A stretch of 64,000 nt of DNA from Nitrosomonas marina (GCF_900110145.1 NZ_FOCP01000016.1:1-64000); one strand, 5' to 3'; counted from the first letter of the stretch, positions 53,333 to 62,905 are shown. Numbers and translations are program-made. The notes: generated by a model not told the origin, from the sequence alone.

Positions 53333-53641
53333 ATGAGGATGTATGTGACCATTGTGCATGTATCGGTTAAGCCTGAGCATGTGGCGGTATTTAAAGAAGC
53401 CTGTCGCCTAAATCATGAGGGCTCCATTCGGGAGTCGGGCAATTTGCGCTTTGATATTCTTCAATCTAAAGAAGAGCCGACGCAGTTTGTGTTATATGAG
53501 GCTTACAAAACGCAGCAGGATGCGATGGCTCATAAAGAAACACAGCATTACCTGGATTGGCGTGAAACAGTGGCCGAATGGATGGCAGAGCCACGCCATG
53601 GCGTTGTGTATCATGGATTGCATCCAGCAGTTAACAACTGA
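53333..53641 (+). CDS. LsrG-like antibiotic biosynthesis monooxygenase domain protein
   Basis: 102 residues (or 100 from the second ATG at 53339). CAGGAG precedes. ABM fold with VTIVHVSVKPEHVAVFKEA, NLRFDILQSKEEPTQFVLYEAY and HYLDWRE, as in LsrG-type proteins. Such dimers act on small carbonyl or quinone substrates. Its stop overlaps the start of the alcohol dehydrogenase gene by one base, so the two form an operon. Confidence 0.88.
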   Translation: MRMYVTIVHVSVKPEHVAVFKEACRLNHEGSIRESGNLRFDILQSKEEPTQFVLYEAYKTQQDAMAHKETQHYLDWRETVAEWMAEPRHGVVYHGLHPAVNN

Positions 53642-54849
53642 TGTTCGAATTTTCCATAGCGAAATTACCGCGCATCGAATTTGGTTCGGGCGCAATACTT
53701 CGGTTGCCGGGTATTATTACCAGCTACGGTAACCGTGTGCTGCTGGTAACCGGAGCGCATTCATATCAGCATCTCCCCGGCTGGCAAAAATTTGTTGATG
53801 CCTTGGCGCACCGGGCGATCCGATATAAGCAGTTCAAGGTTGGTGGAGAACCGTCACCTGCTCAGATAGATGAGGCGGTCAGGGAATTTGCAGACCAGGA
53901 TATTGATGTGGTAGTGGGTATTGGTGGTGGTAGTGCGTTGGATGCGGCAAAGGCCATAGCGGGTTTGTTGAATCTGCAGTGTTCGGTCATGGATTTTCTG
54001 GAAGGTGTTGGACCGGAATTGCCATATCAAGGCCCAGCTGTGCCGTTGATAGCGGTACCAACAACCGCTGGTACCGGCAGCGAAGCTACCAAAAATGCCG
54101 TGCTGAGTGTACAAGGCGATCGTGGTTTCAAAAAATCTTTCCGTCATGAGAAACTGGTTGCAGAGTACGCAATAGTTGATCCTGAATTGTTGAGCAATTG
54201 TCCGCCCGATGTTGTTGCGGCCAATGGTATGGATGCACTGACACAATTGCTTGAGTCTTATGTGTCTTTAAAATCCAATGCTTTTACCGATGCGCTTGCG
54301 CTTAGTGGATTACAAGCTGTTCGTGATGCGCTAATTCCGTTGTATCAATCCTTCAGGGAAGTTGGTGCGCAAGAAGATGAATTAATTGCTATTTATCGGG
54401 AAAAAATGGCGTACGCTGCGCTACTTTCGGGCATAACGCTGGCGCAAGTCGGGTTGGGGTCTGTTCATGGGTTGGCGTCCCCGCTTGGAGCATTTTATCC
54501 TATTCCGCACGGTGTTGTGTGCGGTACACTCATTGCTTCTGCTACAGAAATTAATATTAGATGTATGCAGAGCAGAGAACCTGACAACAAGGCTATGGCC
54601 AAATATGCTTATGCAGCCGAGGTACTGTGTCATCAGCAATTTCATGATGAAAGTGTAGCACATACTGCCCTGATACAATTGTTGACGAATTGGACCCATG
54701 AACTGGAATTACCGTCTTTGTCAAATTATGGCGTTGATAACGAGGCATTGGGCCGGATTGTGGCTAATTCTCGGGGCAGTAGTATGAAAACCAATCCCAT
54801 TGTGCTGCAAGATCCCGAAATCAAACAAATATTATTGTCGCGGTTATGA
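53641..54849 (+). CDS. Iron-containing alcohol dehydrogenase family protein
   Basis: 402 residues. The NAD-binding GGGSALDAAKAIAG and the PTTAGTGSEAT motif are clear. Of the usual metal ligands, the site normally DALTH reads DALTQ (His to Gln) and the usual HAMAH reads HGLAS, while the last PHG is kept (PIPHGVVCG). From memory a Q/S subfamily exists, so the protein may be active with altered metal use. Substrate unknown. Coupled to the ABM protein upstream. Confidence 0.88.
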   Translation: MFEFSIAKLPRIEFGSGAILRLPGIITSYGNRVLLVTGAHSYQHLPGWQKFVDALAHRAIRYKQFKVGGEPSPAQIDEAVREFADQDIDVVVGIGGGSALDAAKAIAGLLNLQCSVMDFLEGVGPELPYQGPAVPLIAVPTTAGTGSEATKNAVLSVQGDRGFKKSFRHEKLVAEYAIVDPELLSNCPPDVVAANGMDALTQLLESYVSLKSNAFTDALALSGLQAVRDALIPLYQSFREVGAQEDELIAIYREKMAYAALLSGITLAQVGLGSVHGLASPLGAFYPIPHGVVCGTLIASATEINIRCMQSREPDNKAMAKYAYAAEVLCHQQFHDESVAHTALIQLLTNWTHELELPSLSNYGVDNEALGRIVANSRGSSMKTNPIVLQDPEIKQILLSRL

Positions 54850-55019
54850 CAATTCGTTATCGAAATAGTAAAGCAGAATAGAGCGGCAGGATTATATACA
54901 GCCGGCGTGTGTGCGATGCATGAGGATGTTGTGTAGCGTTTTCGGTTGAGATTTTGCCTGTCACTGTCAACAAGATGGCTCAGCGCCTTATGGGTAATTA
55001 ATAGAGGAGTTAAGTGTAA

Positions 55020-55100
55020 GTGAGCGACAAGGATATGCTGTTACTGGTTTTTGTAATCTCGTCTATTGCGCTGATATACGTCGAATATTTCGCAAACTGA
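55020..55100 (+). CDS. Possible 26-residue single-helix membrane protein
   Basis: A GTG at 55020, preceded by AGAGGAG ten bases earlier, opens a frame MSDKDMLLLVFVISSIALIY followed by VEYFAN and TGA. It is one hydrophobic helix with charged ends, the layout of small subunit or regulator proteins. It lies downstream of the dehydrogenase gene. The start codon and lack of homologues known to me make this tentative. Confidence 0.35.
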   Translation: MSDKDMLLLVFVISSIALIYVEYFAN

Positions 55101-55180
55101 CTTGAGCCGCGTGCTAGGGCAGCAACTACAATTTTTTTGATGGTCCTTTTTGCCCCGGATCTGATTTGTTTGCAGCAGGT

Positions 55181-55798
55181 TTATTGTGGAGGTGTTTTTT
55201 TCTGGCCAATGCGGCTTTCCCTGCCGGCGAGTAAGTTGGTGATATTGGCATGATGACGCCAAACTAACATCAGCGCCATCAGTAGTACAGAGAGAGTGTA
55301 TAACGAATACCCGAAAACAAAATAATAAGTATATACCGGGGACAATATGGCTGCGATGATTGCTGCCAAGGAAGAGTAACGAGTAATATAGGCAACCGCT
55401 ATCCAGGTAATGATTGCGAGCAGGCCAAGCAACGTATTTAAGCCAAGCAGCACACCAACAGCCGTGGCCACGCCTTTGCCGCCTCGGAAGCCAAGAAATA
55501 CCGGGAACACGTGCCCTAAAAATACTGCCAGTGCGGTAGCGGCGACGGCTTCATTTCCGAGGTTCCAGGCAGGAGCATATAATTGCGTCAAAGTAATTGT
55601 CAACCAGCCTTTGCCGGCATCACCTGCTAGCGTTAATACTGCTGCTGTCTTTTTACCGCTGCGTAGTACATTGGTTGCACCCGGGTTTTTGGAGCCGTAA
55701 GAGCGCGGATCAGGTAATCGGAAAATCCAGCTTGAAATCAATGCAAATGGAATGGATCCGATCAGGTACGCGACAAAAATAAAAGCCAGCAGAGTCAT
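55181..55798 (-). CDS. plsY: Glycerol-3-phosphate acyltransferase PlsY
   Basis: 205 residues from the ATG at 55798 (MTLLAFIFVAYLIGSIPFA). PlsY motifs are complete: GSKNPGATNVLR, LAGDAGKGW, GHVFPVFLGFRGGKGVATA and a C-terminal WRHHANITNLLAGRE. It transfers acyl groups from acyl phosphate to glycerol 3-phosphate in phospholipid synthesis. Divergent from folB. Confidence 0.95.
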   Translation of the reverse strand: MTLLAFIFVAYLIGSIPFALISSWIFRLPDPRSYGSKNPGATNVLRSGKKTAAVLTLAGDAGKGWLTITLTQLYAPAWNLGNEAVAATALAVFLGHVFPVFLGFRGGKGVATAVGVLLGLNTLLGLLAIITWIAVAYITRYSSLAAIIAAILSPVYTYYFVFGYSLYTLSVLLMALMLVWRHHANITNLLAGRESRIGQKKTPPQ

Positions 55799-55918
55799 CA
55801 GATTCGTGTTATCGCAGAAAAAATGCATACCATCATGATGGCGTATTACGTATTATATAAAAATTCAGTCAAAAATACGGTGTTGTACCGTATTGGTGTG
55901 TTTTATTTTCTTTTGATC

Positions 55919-56296
55919 ATGGATATTATTTTTTTACGCAATTTTCGTGCAAAGACGCGAATCGGTATATATCCCTGGGAACGTAAAGTCGCCCAGACAA
56001 TTCAGCTGGATCTCGAAATTGCTTTGCCCAATAAGCGTGCTGCAATCAACGACTGCATAGAAGATGCAATGGACTACGCGCAAATCGCCCAAAGTATTCA
56101 CGTAATTCTTGCGGAGCATAATTTTTCCTTGCTCGAAGCATTGGCCGAACATATAGCACAGACCATTATGCTTCAGTATGAAGCGCCCTGGGTTAAAGTC
56201 AGTGTCGCAAAACTGGGAATAGTCCGGGATGTCGAAAAAATAGGCATTTGTATTGAGCGAGGTATCAGAGAAAAAATTGGTTGCAATGGAGAGTGA
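55919..56296 (+). CDS. folB: Dihydroneopterin aldolase
   Basis: 125 residues from the ATG at 55919 (MDIIFLRNFRAKTRIGIYPWERK). FolB pattern with GIYPWERKVAQTIQLDLEI, the catalytic Glu-containing HNFSLLEALAEHIAQTI and VSVAKLGIVRDVEKIGICIER. It splits dihydroneopterin in folate synthesis. The same frame is open upstream but without ribosome site. The plsY-folB divergent pair is a common proteobacterial arrangement. Confidence 0.93.
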   Translation: MDIIFLRNFRAKTRIGIYPWERKVAQTIQLDLEIALPNKRAAINDCIEDAMDYAQIAQSIHVILAEHNFSLLEALAEHIAQTIMLQYEAPWVKVSVAKLGIVRDVEKIGICIERGIREKIGCNGE

Positions 56297-56519
56297 GCAC
56301 TTTTCTATTGCGCTCAGTTATCTATCAATACTTAACCGATAGTCACTGGAGTACTGCCATCATCAAGCGGTCGTTGAATTCACGCATCTGGTGATGATTT
56401 GTAACGTTTACTTTTACTAAAATTTTACAGCAATACATCGAGAAGTTGATGTGAGAGTAAATCTGCAAGAATGTTTCTGTTTGTCAATATCGATTCCGAC
56501 AACAGTTTGGTCTCTTCCG

Positions 56520-56557
56520 CTCTATCAATGTAGCAACACTCTATCAATGTAGCAACA
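56520..56557. repeat. Perfect 19-bp tandem duplication
   Basis: The 19 bases CTCTATCAATGTAGCAACA occur twice in a row (56520-56538, 56539-56557) in the gap between folB and a small membrane-protein gene. It is probably a slippage product; copy number may vary between strains. Confidence 0.8.
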
Positions 56558-56568
56558 AATAATATCGC

Positions 56569-56800
56569 TTAGTTATCAGTTGGTTGCTTTAGTGTCGTGG
56601 TCTTCTGGAAAGGCAAGCTGGCGTAGTGGTCGTTCGCGATCAACATAGGCAGCCAGTTTTTCCTTATAATTCCAATTGGCAGCCGGATGAATACTGTTAT
56701 ATCCATCGTAATTCTCATTGAGCAGATGATTATAAAGAACAAGCGCCAATCCATATAACGTCAGGCTAACGAATAAATCTTTCATATCACGTAATTTCAT
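56569..56800 (-). CDS. Small membrane-associated hypothetical protein
   Basis: 74 residues, or 69 from the ATG at 56785. One N-terminal hydrophobic segment (LFVSLTLYGLALVLYNHLL), then a soluble part (NENYDGYNSIHPAANWNYK, LAAYVDRERPLRQLAFPED). No strong ribosome site. Unknown family, but the amino-acid make-up and defined domains look coding. Confidence 0.5.
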
Positions 56801-57115
56801 ATTGCATGATGAGCTTCATTTGAAAGAAATAAAAACCTCTTCTTTCGAAACTCAATTAACAAACGGCGTTATTTCCACCGTTCAAAAAACAATTAACAAT
56901 TGCTTTTTTAATGTACAGACAAAAGCATACCACCATTCCGTTTAAATTACACTAATCTTTAAAGTTCTGACTGATATGCGGAAATCCTGGCGCTATACAA
57001 TGCGAAATATTTAATAGCTATTTAATATATGGCAATAATTATTTATTATTTCAAGTTATATAAATTGTTGCTGTATAGTACGCGGCGTCGGATTTATTTT
57101 CAGGATTTCAATGCA

Positions 57116-58897
57116 ATGGAATGGCAAGGCTGGTTTGCGCTTGGATTGTGTATTGCGACGTTATTGACGCTAATATTTACCCGTGTTGGACCTCATTTGG
57201 TCATGACGGGAGCGCTAACGATTTTAAGTGTATCCGGAATTCTAACCAGTGAAGAGGCGTTGCTTGGGTTCAGTAATTCGGGTCTGATTACAGTGGCGGC
57301 CATGTTTGTTGTCGCGGCAGGCATGCATGCCTCGGGTGCGGTTGATTTGCTGGTCAATCGTATACTGGGCCGTCCGGTTACAACGCGCGGTGCATTATCC
57401 AGAATTTTTTTTCCTGTGGTGATATTGAGCGGGTTTTTAAATAATACTCCCGTTGTTGCAACCATGATTCCGGCAATTTATACCTGGTCTCGCAGGATAG
57501 GTATTGCTTCATCCAAGTTAATGATCCCTTTAAGCTATACAGCAATACTGGGTGGTACGCTGACGTTGATTGGTACTAGTACAAATTTAATTGTCAACGG
57601 GCAATATCAACTGTTAACCGGGGAAACCGGTTTTTCACTGTTTTCAATTACTGCTGTTGGATTGCCGGTTGCGCTTTCGGGTTTTCTTTTGATGTGGCTG
57701 TGGTTTCCGAGACTGTTGCCTGAGCGGACTCAAAACGAAGCATTTTCAAATCTGCGCGAATTTACTTTGGAAGTGTCTGTGGCACATGCTGGTCCACTCG
57801 TCGGTAAAACGGTCGAGAAGGCAGGTCTAAGACATTTGCAGCGCGTTTATTTGGTTGAAATTGAGCGAAACGGGACAGTTATCACTGCAGTGTCATCCGA
57901 AGAGACGTTACAGGGTGGTGACAGGCTGGTTTTTGCCGGAGATACGGATGCAATTTCAGATTTGTTGCGCATCAACGGTATTGTGCCTTCGATGAATGGA
58001 GATCATGCGCAAACGTTGATGACGCAGCGTGCCGAACGACGTCTGGTGGAGGCGGTTGTATCACCACACTGTGGTGCAATCGGGTATGCTATTCGTGATA
58101 CGCGGTTCAGGTCGCAGTATGGTGCGGTTGTGCTTGCTGTGGCGCGTAACGGTGAACGAATCAAAGGAAATCTCGGAAATATCAGGTTGCAGGCAGGTGA
58201 CACTTTGTTACTGGAAGCGAGGCCGGCTTTTGTCAGCCGTCAGCGCTACAACAAGGATTTTTTGCTGATTAACGATCTGAATACAGAATCACCGCGGCAT
58301 GAACGTGCTTATCTTGCCTGGGCGATATTGACAGCAATAATTGTTGCGGCGGGTTTTGAAATTGTCAGTATGCTCAACGCGTCGCTGATGGGTGCTGGGT
58401 TGATGATTGTCACGGGCTGTTGCTCGACGGCTCAAGCTGAAAAAAGTCTGGATTTGACGGTGATCATCACGATTGCGGCCTCATTCGCATTGGGCATGGC
58501 ATTACAGAAAACAGGTGTTGCTGAATTCATAGCAGGAAACATCGTTGAACTCAGTAATGGTATACCGTGGTTGTTGCTGATATTGACTTATCTGACAGTT
58601 TCGCTGTTGACCGAGGTGATCACCAATAATGCTGCGGCATTAATTATGCTGCCTATCATATTGGAAATTACCGAAAAAGCTGATTTGAATAATGTGCCTT
58701 TTGTTTTGGCCATCATGATGGCCGCTTCGGCGAGTTTTGCAACGCCCCTGGGTTATCAAACCAACCTGATGGTTTACGGGCCAGGTGGATATCGTTTCTC
58801 GGATTTTCTTAAAGTTGGACTGCCAATGAATGTGGTGACTGCAGTTGTTACAATAACGGTTCTGTTAATCGGCTGGCCTTTGACGACAACCGATTAA
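57116..58897 (+). CDS. SLC13-type permease with two RCK_C domains
   Basis: 593 residues from the ATG at 57116 (MEWQGWFALG); the frame is open further upstream without a ribosome site. Two blocks of membrane helices (1 to about 190 and about 400-593) flank a cytosolic region with two TrkA-C/RCK_C domains (about 220-370, GPLVGKTVEKAGLRHLQRVYL and CGAIGYAIRDTRFRSQYGAVVLAVARNG). The TNLIVNGQ and NNAAALIMLPI stretches are typical of the SLC13/ArsB-like family. It should transport an anion or dicarboxylate with ligand control by the RCK domains. Substrate unknown. Confidence 0.88.
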   Translation: MEWQGWFALGLCIATLLTLIFTRVGPHLVMTGALTILSVSGILTSEEALLGFSNSGLITVAAMFVVAAGMHASGAVDLLVNRILGRPVTTRGALSRIFFPVVILSGFLNNTPVVATMIPAIYTWSRRIGIASSKLMIPLSYTAILGGTLTLIGTSTNLIVNGQYQLLTGETGFSLFSITAVGLPVALSGFLLMWLWFPRLLPERTQNEAFSNLREFTLEVSVAHAGPLVGKTVEKAGLRHLQRVYLVEIERNGTVITAVSSEETLQGGDRLVFAGDTDAISDLLRINGIVPSMNGDHAQTLMTQRAERRLVEAVVSPHCGAIGYAIRDTRFRSQYGAVVLAVARNGERIKGNLGNIRLQAGDTLLLEARPAFVSRQRYNKDFLLINDLNTESPRHERAYLAWAILTAIIVAAGFEIVSMLNASLMGAGLMIVTGCCSTAQAEKSLDLTVIITIAASFALGMALQKTGVAEFIAGNIVELSNGIPWLLLILTYLTVSLLTEVITNNAAALIMLPIILEITEKADLNNVPFVLAIMMAASASFATPLGYQTNLMVYGPGGYRFSDFLKVGLPMNVVTAVVTITVLLIGWPLTTTD

Positions 58898-59972
58898 ATG
58901 CTTGCAGAAATTGATACGTTGAAACGATTGATTACTGGGTTTGCAATTTTTACTGTGTACTGATTCATATCCGATTTGACGGTTACCGCTTTATTGGAAG
59001 TGACTGTCAGGTCAGATTCGGCTCAATAATTATTCCTGACACGGATAATTAGCCCGCCAGTTCCTCTTAGTATGGATACTGATCTTCAGCGAGTTCTTGT
59101 CAGATTGTTTGGCGCTGGATTCATTTTTAAAAAAGCTTTTAAATTTCTCTCTTATAAATTCTCCACCTTGTGAGTGCAAATCACTTAGACCTTGAAGAGC
59201 CAATTTTGCTGCTGCTTTACTGTCGACCTTCGAGTTAGGATCTCTAGCTAAAATTATCAGTGATACCATTTGGCCGCATCCGAACGTTTAATAAAGCCGT
59301 TCGTTGCGTAGTTGATAAATCGATCAAAATCTTTTTGACTGAAACCTCAAAAGTTTTTTTCGGAGTTGTTTTGCAAAATCCCGCTAGGTCCCGGGTGTGA
59401 TCCTGGAAAATCTAAACTAAAAAGTCAAGCGGGAAACAGCACATTCGGTTTGCCAGAATTATCGAACGTAAGAACATGATTCATTTTGCGAAAATTTTAT
59501 GCTGTTGCGAACTGGAAGTTCGCCTGCCACTAACGCAGCTCCTGTAAATGGACAAGTTACTTTTTTTTACAATTGCTTGACGTTCAGTATCGGATAACAG
59601 AATTTTATTCTGCTTGTTTCAACTGTCATCCAAGTTCTCCGGAAGTGCATCCGATTTGTTGGACACCCAATCATTGAAATCAAACATGCTAATTGGATAG
59701 CGTTATCATTGTCTTGCAACGGTGCGCTTGGCAACAGTGCGCATGCGTATTAACAGGTATTGTGAAAAAATAGGAATAGTAAGGAGGTATGAAAAATAGT
59801 TGCTTTCTTGCAACAATCCGAGTTGTTTTGCTGGTTTTTTGTTGAATCCTAAGCAAACTTGTTTTTTAAAGCTGTAAATTGTGGGATAAATCACTAACTA
59901 ACTTTACTTTTACGGTTAGGCTGCATGATGTCTAATAACATTTCTTGTTAACGATAGACGGAGGATTGCAAA
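58898..59972. other. Long intergenic stretch with weak coding signal
   Basis: About 1.1 kb without a clear gene. It holds one doubtful minus-strand frame (59030-59269), a dyad TGTCAGG/CCTGACA near 59007-59042 and scattered AT-rich DNA. It may contain gene remnants or a regulatory RNA; I see no recognisable one. Confidence 0.45.
59030..59269 (-). CDS. Doubtful 79-residue protein
   Basis: A minus-strand frame with a plausible helical stretch (DSKAAAKLALQGLSDLHSQ, then FIREKFKSFFKNE). It has no good ribosome site and no known relatives. It may be a remnant. Confidence 0.25.
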   Translation of the reverse strand: MVSLIILARDPNSKVDSKAAAKLALQGLSDLHSQGGEFIREKFKSFFKNESSAKQSDKNSLKISIHTKRNWRANYPCQE

Positions 59973-60161
59973 ATGGAAATGGAATTTGCTGTTAAGGAGA
60001 CAAGTGATTTTGATGAAATGGATGAAGTTCTCGATGAGATGATGGCGGACAGTCATGTGGTCAGAATCATCGAAGAAATGGAGTTCGTTGAAAATGAAAT
60101 TAATGATTTTGATTATTTTGATGAATCAGACATTCGATATGAAATGAGAGACACGTTCTGA
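59973..60161 (+). CDS. Tiny, highly acidic protein
   Basis: 62 residues, about one third Asp and Glu (SDFDEMDEVLDEMMADS, EMEFVENEINDFDYFDESD). A strong GGAGGATTGCAAA ribosome site precedes the ATG and a hairpin follows the stop, so it looks like a real single-gene unit. No signal peptide. The composition suggests DNA mimicry, protein binding or a metal/charge buffer; no family is known to me. Confidence 0.65.
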   Translation: MEMEFAVKETSDFDEMDEVLDEMMADSHVVRIIEEMEFVENEINDFDYFDESDIRYEMRDTF

Positions 60162-60206
60162 TTTAATATTGTATTTATTTGGAAAAAGCGTGATAGAAAC
60201 TTCTAT

Positions 60207-60240
60207 GGTCAGGTTGCGCGCTATTTGCGGTAACCTGACC
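60207..60240 (+). terminator. Hairpin after the acidic protein gene
   Basis: GGTCAGGTT (60207-60215) pairs perfectly with AACCTGACC (60232-60240); a T-containing stretch follows. Confidence 0.6.
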
Positions 60241-60561
60241 GATTCTTCTGATTGAACAATTTCAGTTTAATCAGCCAAAATTTGGTTGATATACTTCTTT
60301 GTCTGTTTGTGCTTCCTTTTGTCTTTTCCTTGTCGGCAATCCGTTACAGTTATTGTCTGCATTATTGTGCAAGTTATGAATGTGATTTTTTTCGTTATTA
60401 CATTTGCCCTGTAGCATGAATGTGATCCAATTTGTGTCTGCTGCGTTCGTTTAGCGTGAATAGCGTTCGCACACTAAAATAAATGAGGTTTTGATTTTCA
60501 AGCTGAACGATAGCCTACCGAATATTCCAAAACAAAAGACCATCATATAAGGATAAATCGT
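60241..60561. other. Upstream region of the Rh50 gene
   Basis: No gene. The sequence ATGAATGTGAT occurs twice (near 60377 and 60417), which could be paired regulator sites for the ammonia channel gene. AAGGA precedes the Rh50 start. Confidence 0.4.
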
Positions 60562-61932
60562 ATGAGAAAGCAAATTCAATTGATCCTGTCCGCGATAATC
60601 GGTTTGTTTTGCGTGAGTGCAAGTAACTTGGTTTATGCAGAAACTGCGGCGGTAATGAGTGAGGCGCGAACTGTTGCACAGTATAATTATATTATCCATA
60701 TACTGGCGATGCTATTAATTGGTTTCGGTTTTTTGATGGTTTTTGTTCGCCGGTATGGTTTTGGTGCGGTTACAGGAACTTACCTGGTGGTGGCCATTGG
60801 ATTGCCGCTATATATGTTGCTTCGCGCCAATGGTGTTTTCGGGCATCCACTACATCCGCATACGCTTGATGCTATTTTGTTTGCAGAGCTGGCGGTTGCT
60901 ACGGCGTTAATTGCGATGGGCGCAGTACTCGGTCGTTTGCGTGTTTTTCAGTATGCGTTATTGGCAATTTTTGTTGTTCCTCTATATTTACTGAATGAAT
61001 GGATTGTTTTGGATGACGCGTTTGGTTTGACAACAGGATTTCAGGACACAGCGGGATCTGTAGTGATTCATGCATTCGGTGCTTATTTCGGCTTGGCGAT
61101 GTCGATCGTACTGACTACGGCTTATCAACGCAGTAGAACAATAGAATCTGATCATACTTCCGACCGTTTCGCCATGATTGGCTCGATGGTTTTATGGCTT
61201 TTCTGGCCTAGTTTCGCCACTGCACTTGTGCCGCTGGAAAATATGCCGCAAACTGTGGCGAATACATTATTAGCGCTGTCAGGTGCGACAATAGCAACCT
61301 ATTTTCTGAGCTATAAGCTGAATGGCGGTAAAGCTTCAATGGTTGAAATGGCTAATGCAGCGCTGGCAGGAGGGGTTGGCATCGGATCTGTTTGTGATGT
61401 GGTATCACCGGCGGGTGCATTTGGTATTGGTTTGCTGGCTGGTGCCATTTCGGTGCTGGGGTATGTTTTCTTGCAGTCTGTAATGAAAAATAAAGTCAAG
61501 CTCCTGGATACGTGTGGCGTGCATAATTTGCATGGCATGCCTGGCCTGCTGGGTGGTTTCAGTGCATTACTTGTCGTGCCCGGTATTGCCGTTTCGCAGT
61601 TAACGGGTGTTGCAATTACCCTTGGGATTGCGATTGTAGGCGGCTTTGTAGCTGGATTCGTTGTTAAAATAACAGGCACTACACGTGAGCCGTATGAAGA
61701 TAGTGCCGAGTTTGTGCACATGGCCGGGCCGGAAAGTGAGTGCGAAATCGAAATGATGCGAGAGCGTATCCAGACACTGGAAAGCAGGATAGCCTTGCTC
61801 ACTATGCAGTCTGAGGATCAGCCCCGGGAAATTAAAGGGATGTTTGCAGGATTGGAGTCACAAATAGAAGCGCTGGAAAATGAAATTAAAGCATCGCAAT
61901 CCGAGTCAATGCTTCATAAATCCGATTCATGA
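60562..61932 (+). CDS. Rh50-type ammonia/ammonium channel
   Basis: 456 residues. Signal peptide (cut after about residue 26, VYA), then about eleven membrane helices. The sequence YNYIIHILAMLLIGFGFLMVF, the GSVVIHAFGAYFGL segment with the pore His and CGVHNLHGMPGLLGGF with the second pore His match the Rh family; the overall pattern fits the Nitrosomonas europaea Rh50 as I remember it. It conducts NH3 or CO2 as a trimer. The C-terminal 70 residues are a cytosolic coiled coil (RERIQTLESRIALLTMQ). In ammonia oxidisers such genes serve substrate uptake or ammonia balance. Confidence 0.93.
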   Translation: MRKQIQLILSAIIGLFCVSASNLVYAETAAVMSEARTVAQYNYIIHILAMLLIGFGFLMVFVRRYGFGAVTGTYLVVAIGLPLYMLLRANGVFGHPLHPHTLDAILFAELAVATALIAMGAVLGRLRVFQYALLAIFVVPLYLLNEWIVLDDAFGLTTGFQDTAGSVVIHAFGAYFGLAMSIVLTTAYQRSRTIESDHTSDRFAMIGSMVLWLFWPSFATALVPLENMPQTVANTLLALSGATIATYFLSYKLNGGKASMVEMANAALAGGVGIGSVCDVVSPAGAFGIGLLAGAISVLGYVFLQSVMKNKVKLLDTCGVHNLHGMPGLLGGFSALLVVPGIAVSQLTGVAITLGIAIVGGFVAGFVVKITGTTREPYEDSAEFVHMAGPESECEIEMMRERIQTLESRIALLTMQSEDQPREIKGMFAGLESQIEALENEIKASQSESMLHKSDS

Positions 61933-61965
61933 AACGCACATGCGTGAGCAATTTTGCCCATTTTT

Positions 61966-62796
61966 TTAATCTTCGAGTTGGGCGGTTTGTGAATCCGCAA
62001 GCGGATTTCTTGAGAATTCCTTGATTAAGTGTTTGACGCGAAGGCTATGGCTGCCTTGCCAATAGATTTGCCCACAATCAGGGCAGATCAAAAACGTGTT
62101 GTAGTATTTTTTCGTCAACGGTTTCAAGCGGTGCGCGATTAATTGTTTCTCGATTATATTCAGCTCTCCGTTGCAGCATGTGCAACGTGTCAGAGGTTTC
62201 AACCATGGACGCAAGTTAAATTTTGTTAATACTTCCTTGGCCTGAGCTTTAGGTACTTCAGCGCGCACAAAATAGCCGTGCTTGATAATCTTGCGCTGCA
62301 ATAGTTTGCGGTCCCGGGTAAGTATGACGCGTTGAGTCTTGCTGGAAATTTCCGCTATGGTAGTATCATCAAAATGATTGCAGTAAATGCAGTCAAATCC
62401 GAGCAATCTTAGATAGCGCGCCAACCTTCCTAGGTTGACATCAATTATGAAACTGGGTTTGTCTACTATCCTGGGAGCAAGGTGCACTAGTTGCGCGTGA
62501 CTGGCTTGTCGGGCTGTAAAAGAATAGAGAGGATGCGCATGTATGTTATCTCCTGGCTGAATGTAATAGTTAAAATCAACCGATACGCCGTTCACGATAA
62601 TCAAATCAATTTCGGTATGTGGAACATTGTGAGATTCGATTGCATCTTTAACTGATGTCTTTCGATTAAAGCCGTGGGCGACTGCTGTGTTACGTTCGGC
62701 AGGTGAGAGAAAGTCGTTAAGTGCACCATAGAAGAGCAAATAGACGTATTTTTTTGCATAAGCATTATTCTGTGCTGAAGTCGGTATATCGTGCAT
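61966..62796 (-). CDS. Mut7-C RNase-like protein with N-terminal ubiquitin-like domain
   Basis: 276 residues. The N-terminal half is a beta-grasp domain (Mut7-C ubiquitin; [28 protein letters not shown]). The C-terminal half is a PIN-like RNase ([23 protein letters not shown] with acidic D residues, [11 protein letters not shown]) and a four-Cys zinc ribbon ([16 protein letters not shown]). This combination is common as an uncharacterised RNase. Convergent with Rh50 and divergent from carA. Confidence 0.88.
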   Translation of the reverse strand: MHDIPTSAQNNAYAKKYVYLLFYGALNDFLSPAERNTAVAHGFNRKTSVKDAIESHNVPHTEIDLIIVNGVSVDFNYYIQPGDNIHAHPLYSFTARQASHAQLVHLAPRIVDKPSFIIDVNLGRLARYLRLLGFDCIYCNHFDDTTIAEISSKTQRVILTRDRKLLQRKIIKHGYFVRAEVPKAQAKEVLTKFNLRPWLKPLTRCTCCNGELNIIEKQLIAHRLKPLTKKYYNTFLICPDCGQIYWQGSHSLRVKHLIKEFSRNPLADSQTAQLED

Positions 62797-62824
62797 TTAC
62801 ATAGAAACTCAAAAAAAAATCACG

Positions 62825-62830
62825 TATAAT
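62825..62830 (+). promoter_or_regulatory. Possible -10 element of the carA promoter
   Basis: TATAAT at 62825-62830, 76 bases upstream of the carA start; no good -35 is seen at 17-bp spacing. The gap also serves the divergent Mut7-C gene. Confidence 0.4.
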
Positions 62831-62905
62831 TTACGTTCCGTAAGCAGAGCATATCAGTATTTTCTGTCTAATTTCCCAATCCAGTCAAAACCCGAGGAGT
62901 TCTTT

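Noticed and set aside
59706..59894. 62-codon minus-strand frame
   Set aside because: Low-complexity hydrophobic/basic translation, no ribosome site, AT-rich noncoding context.
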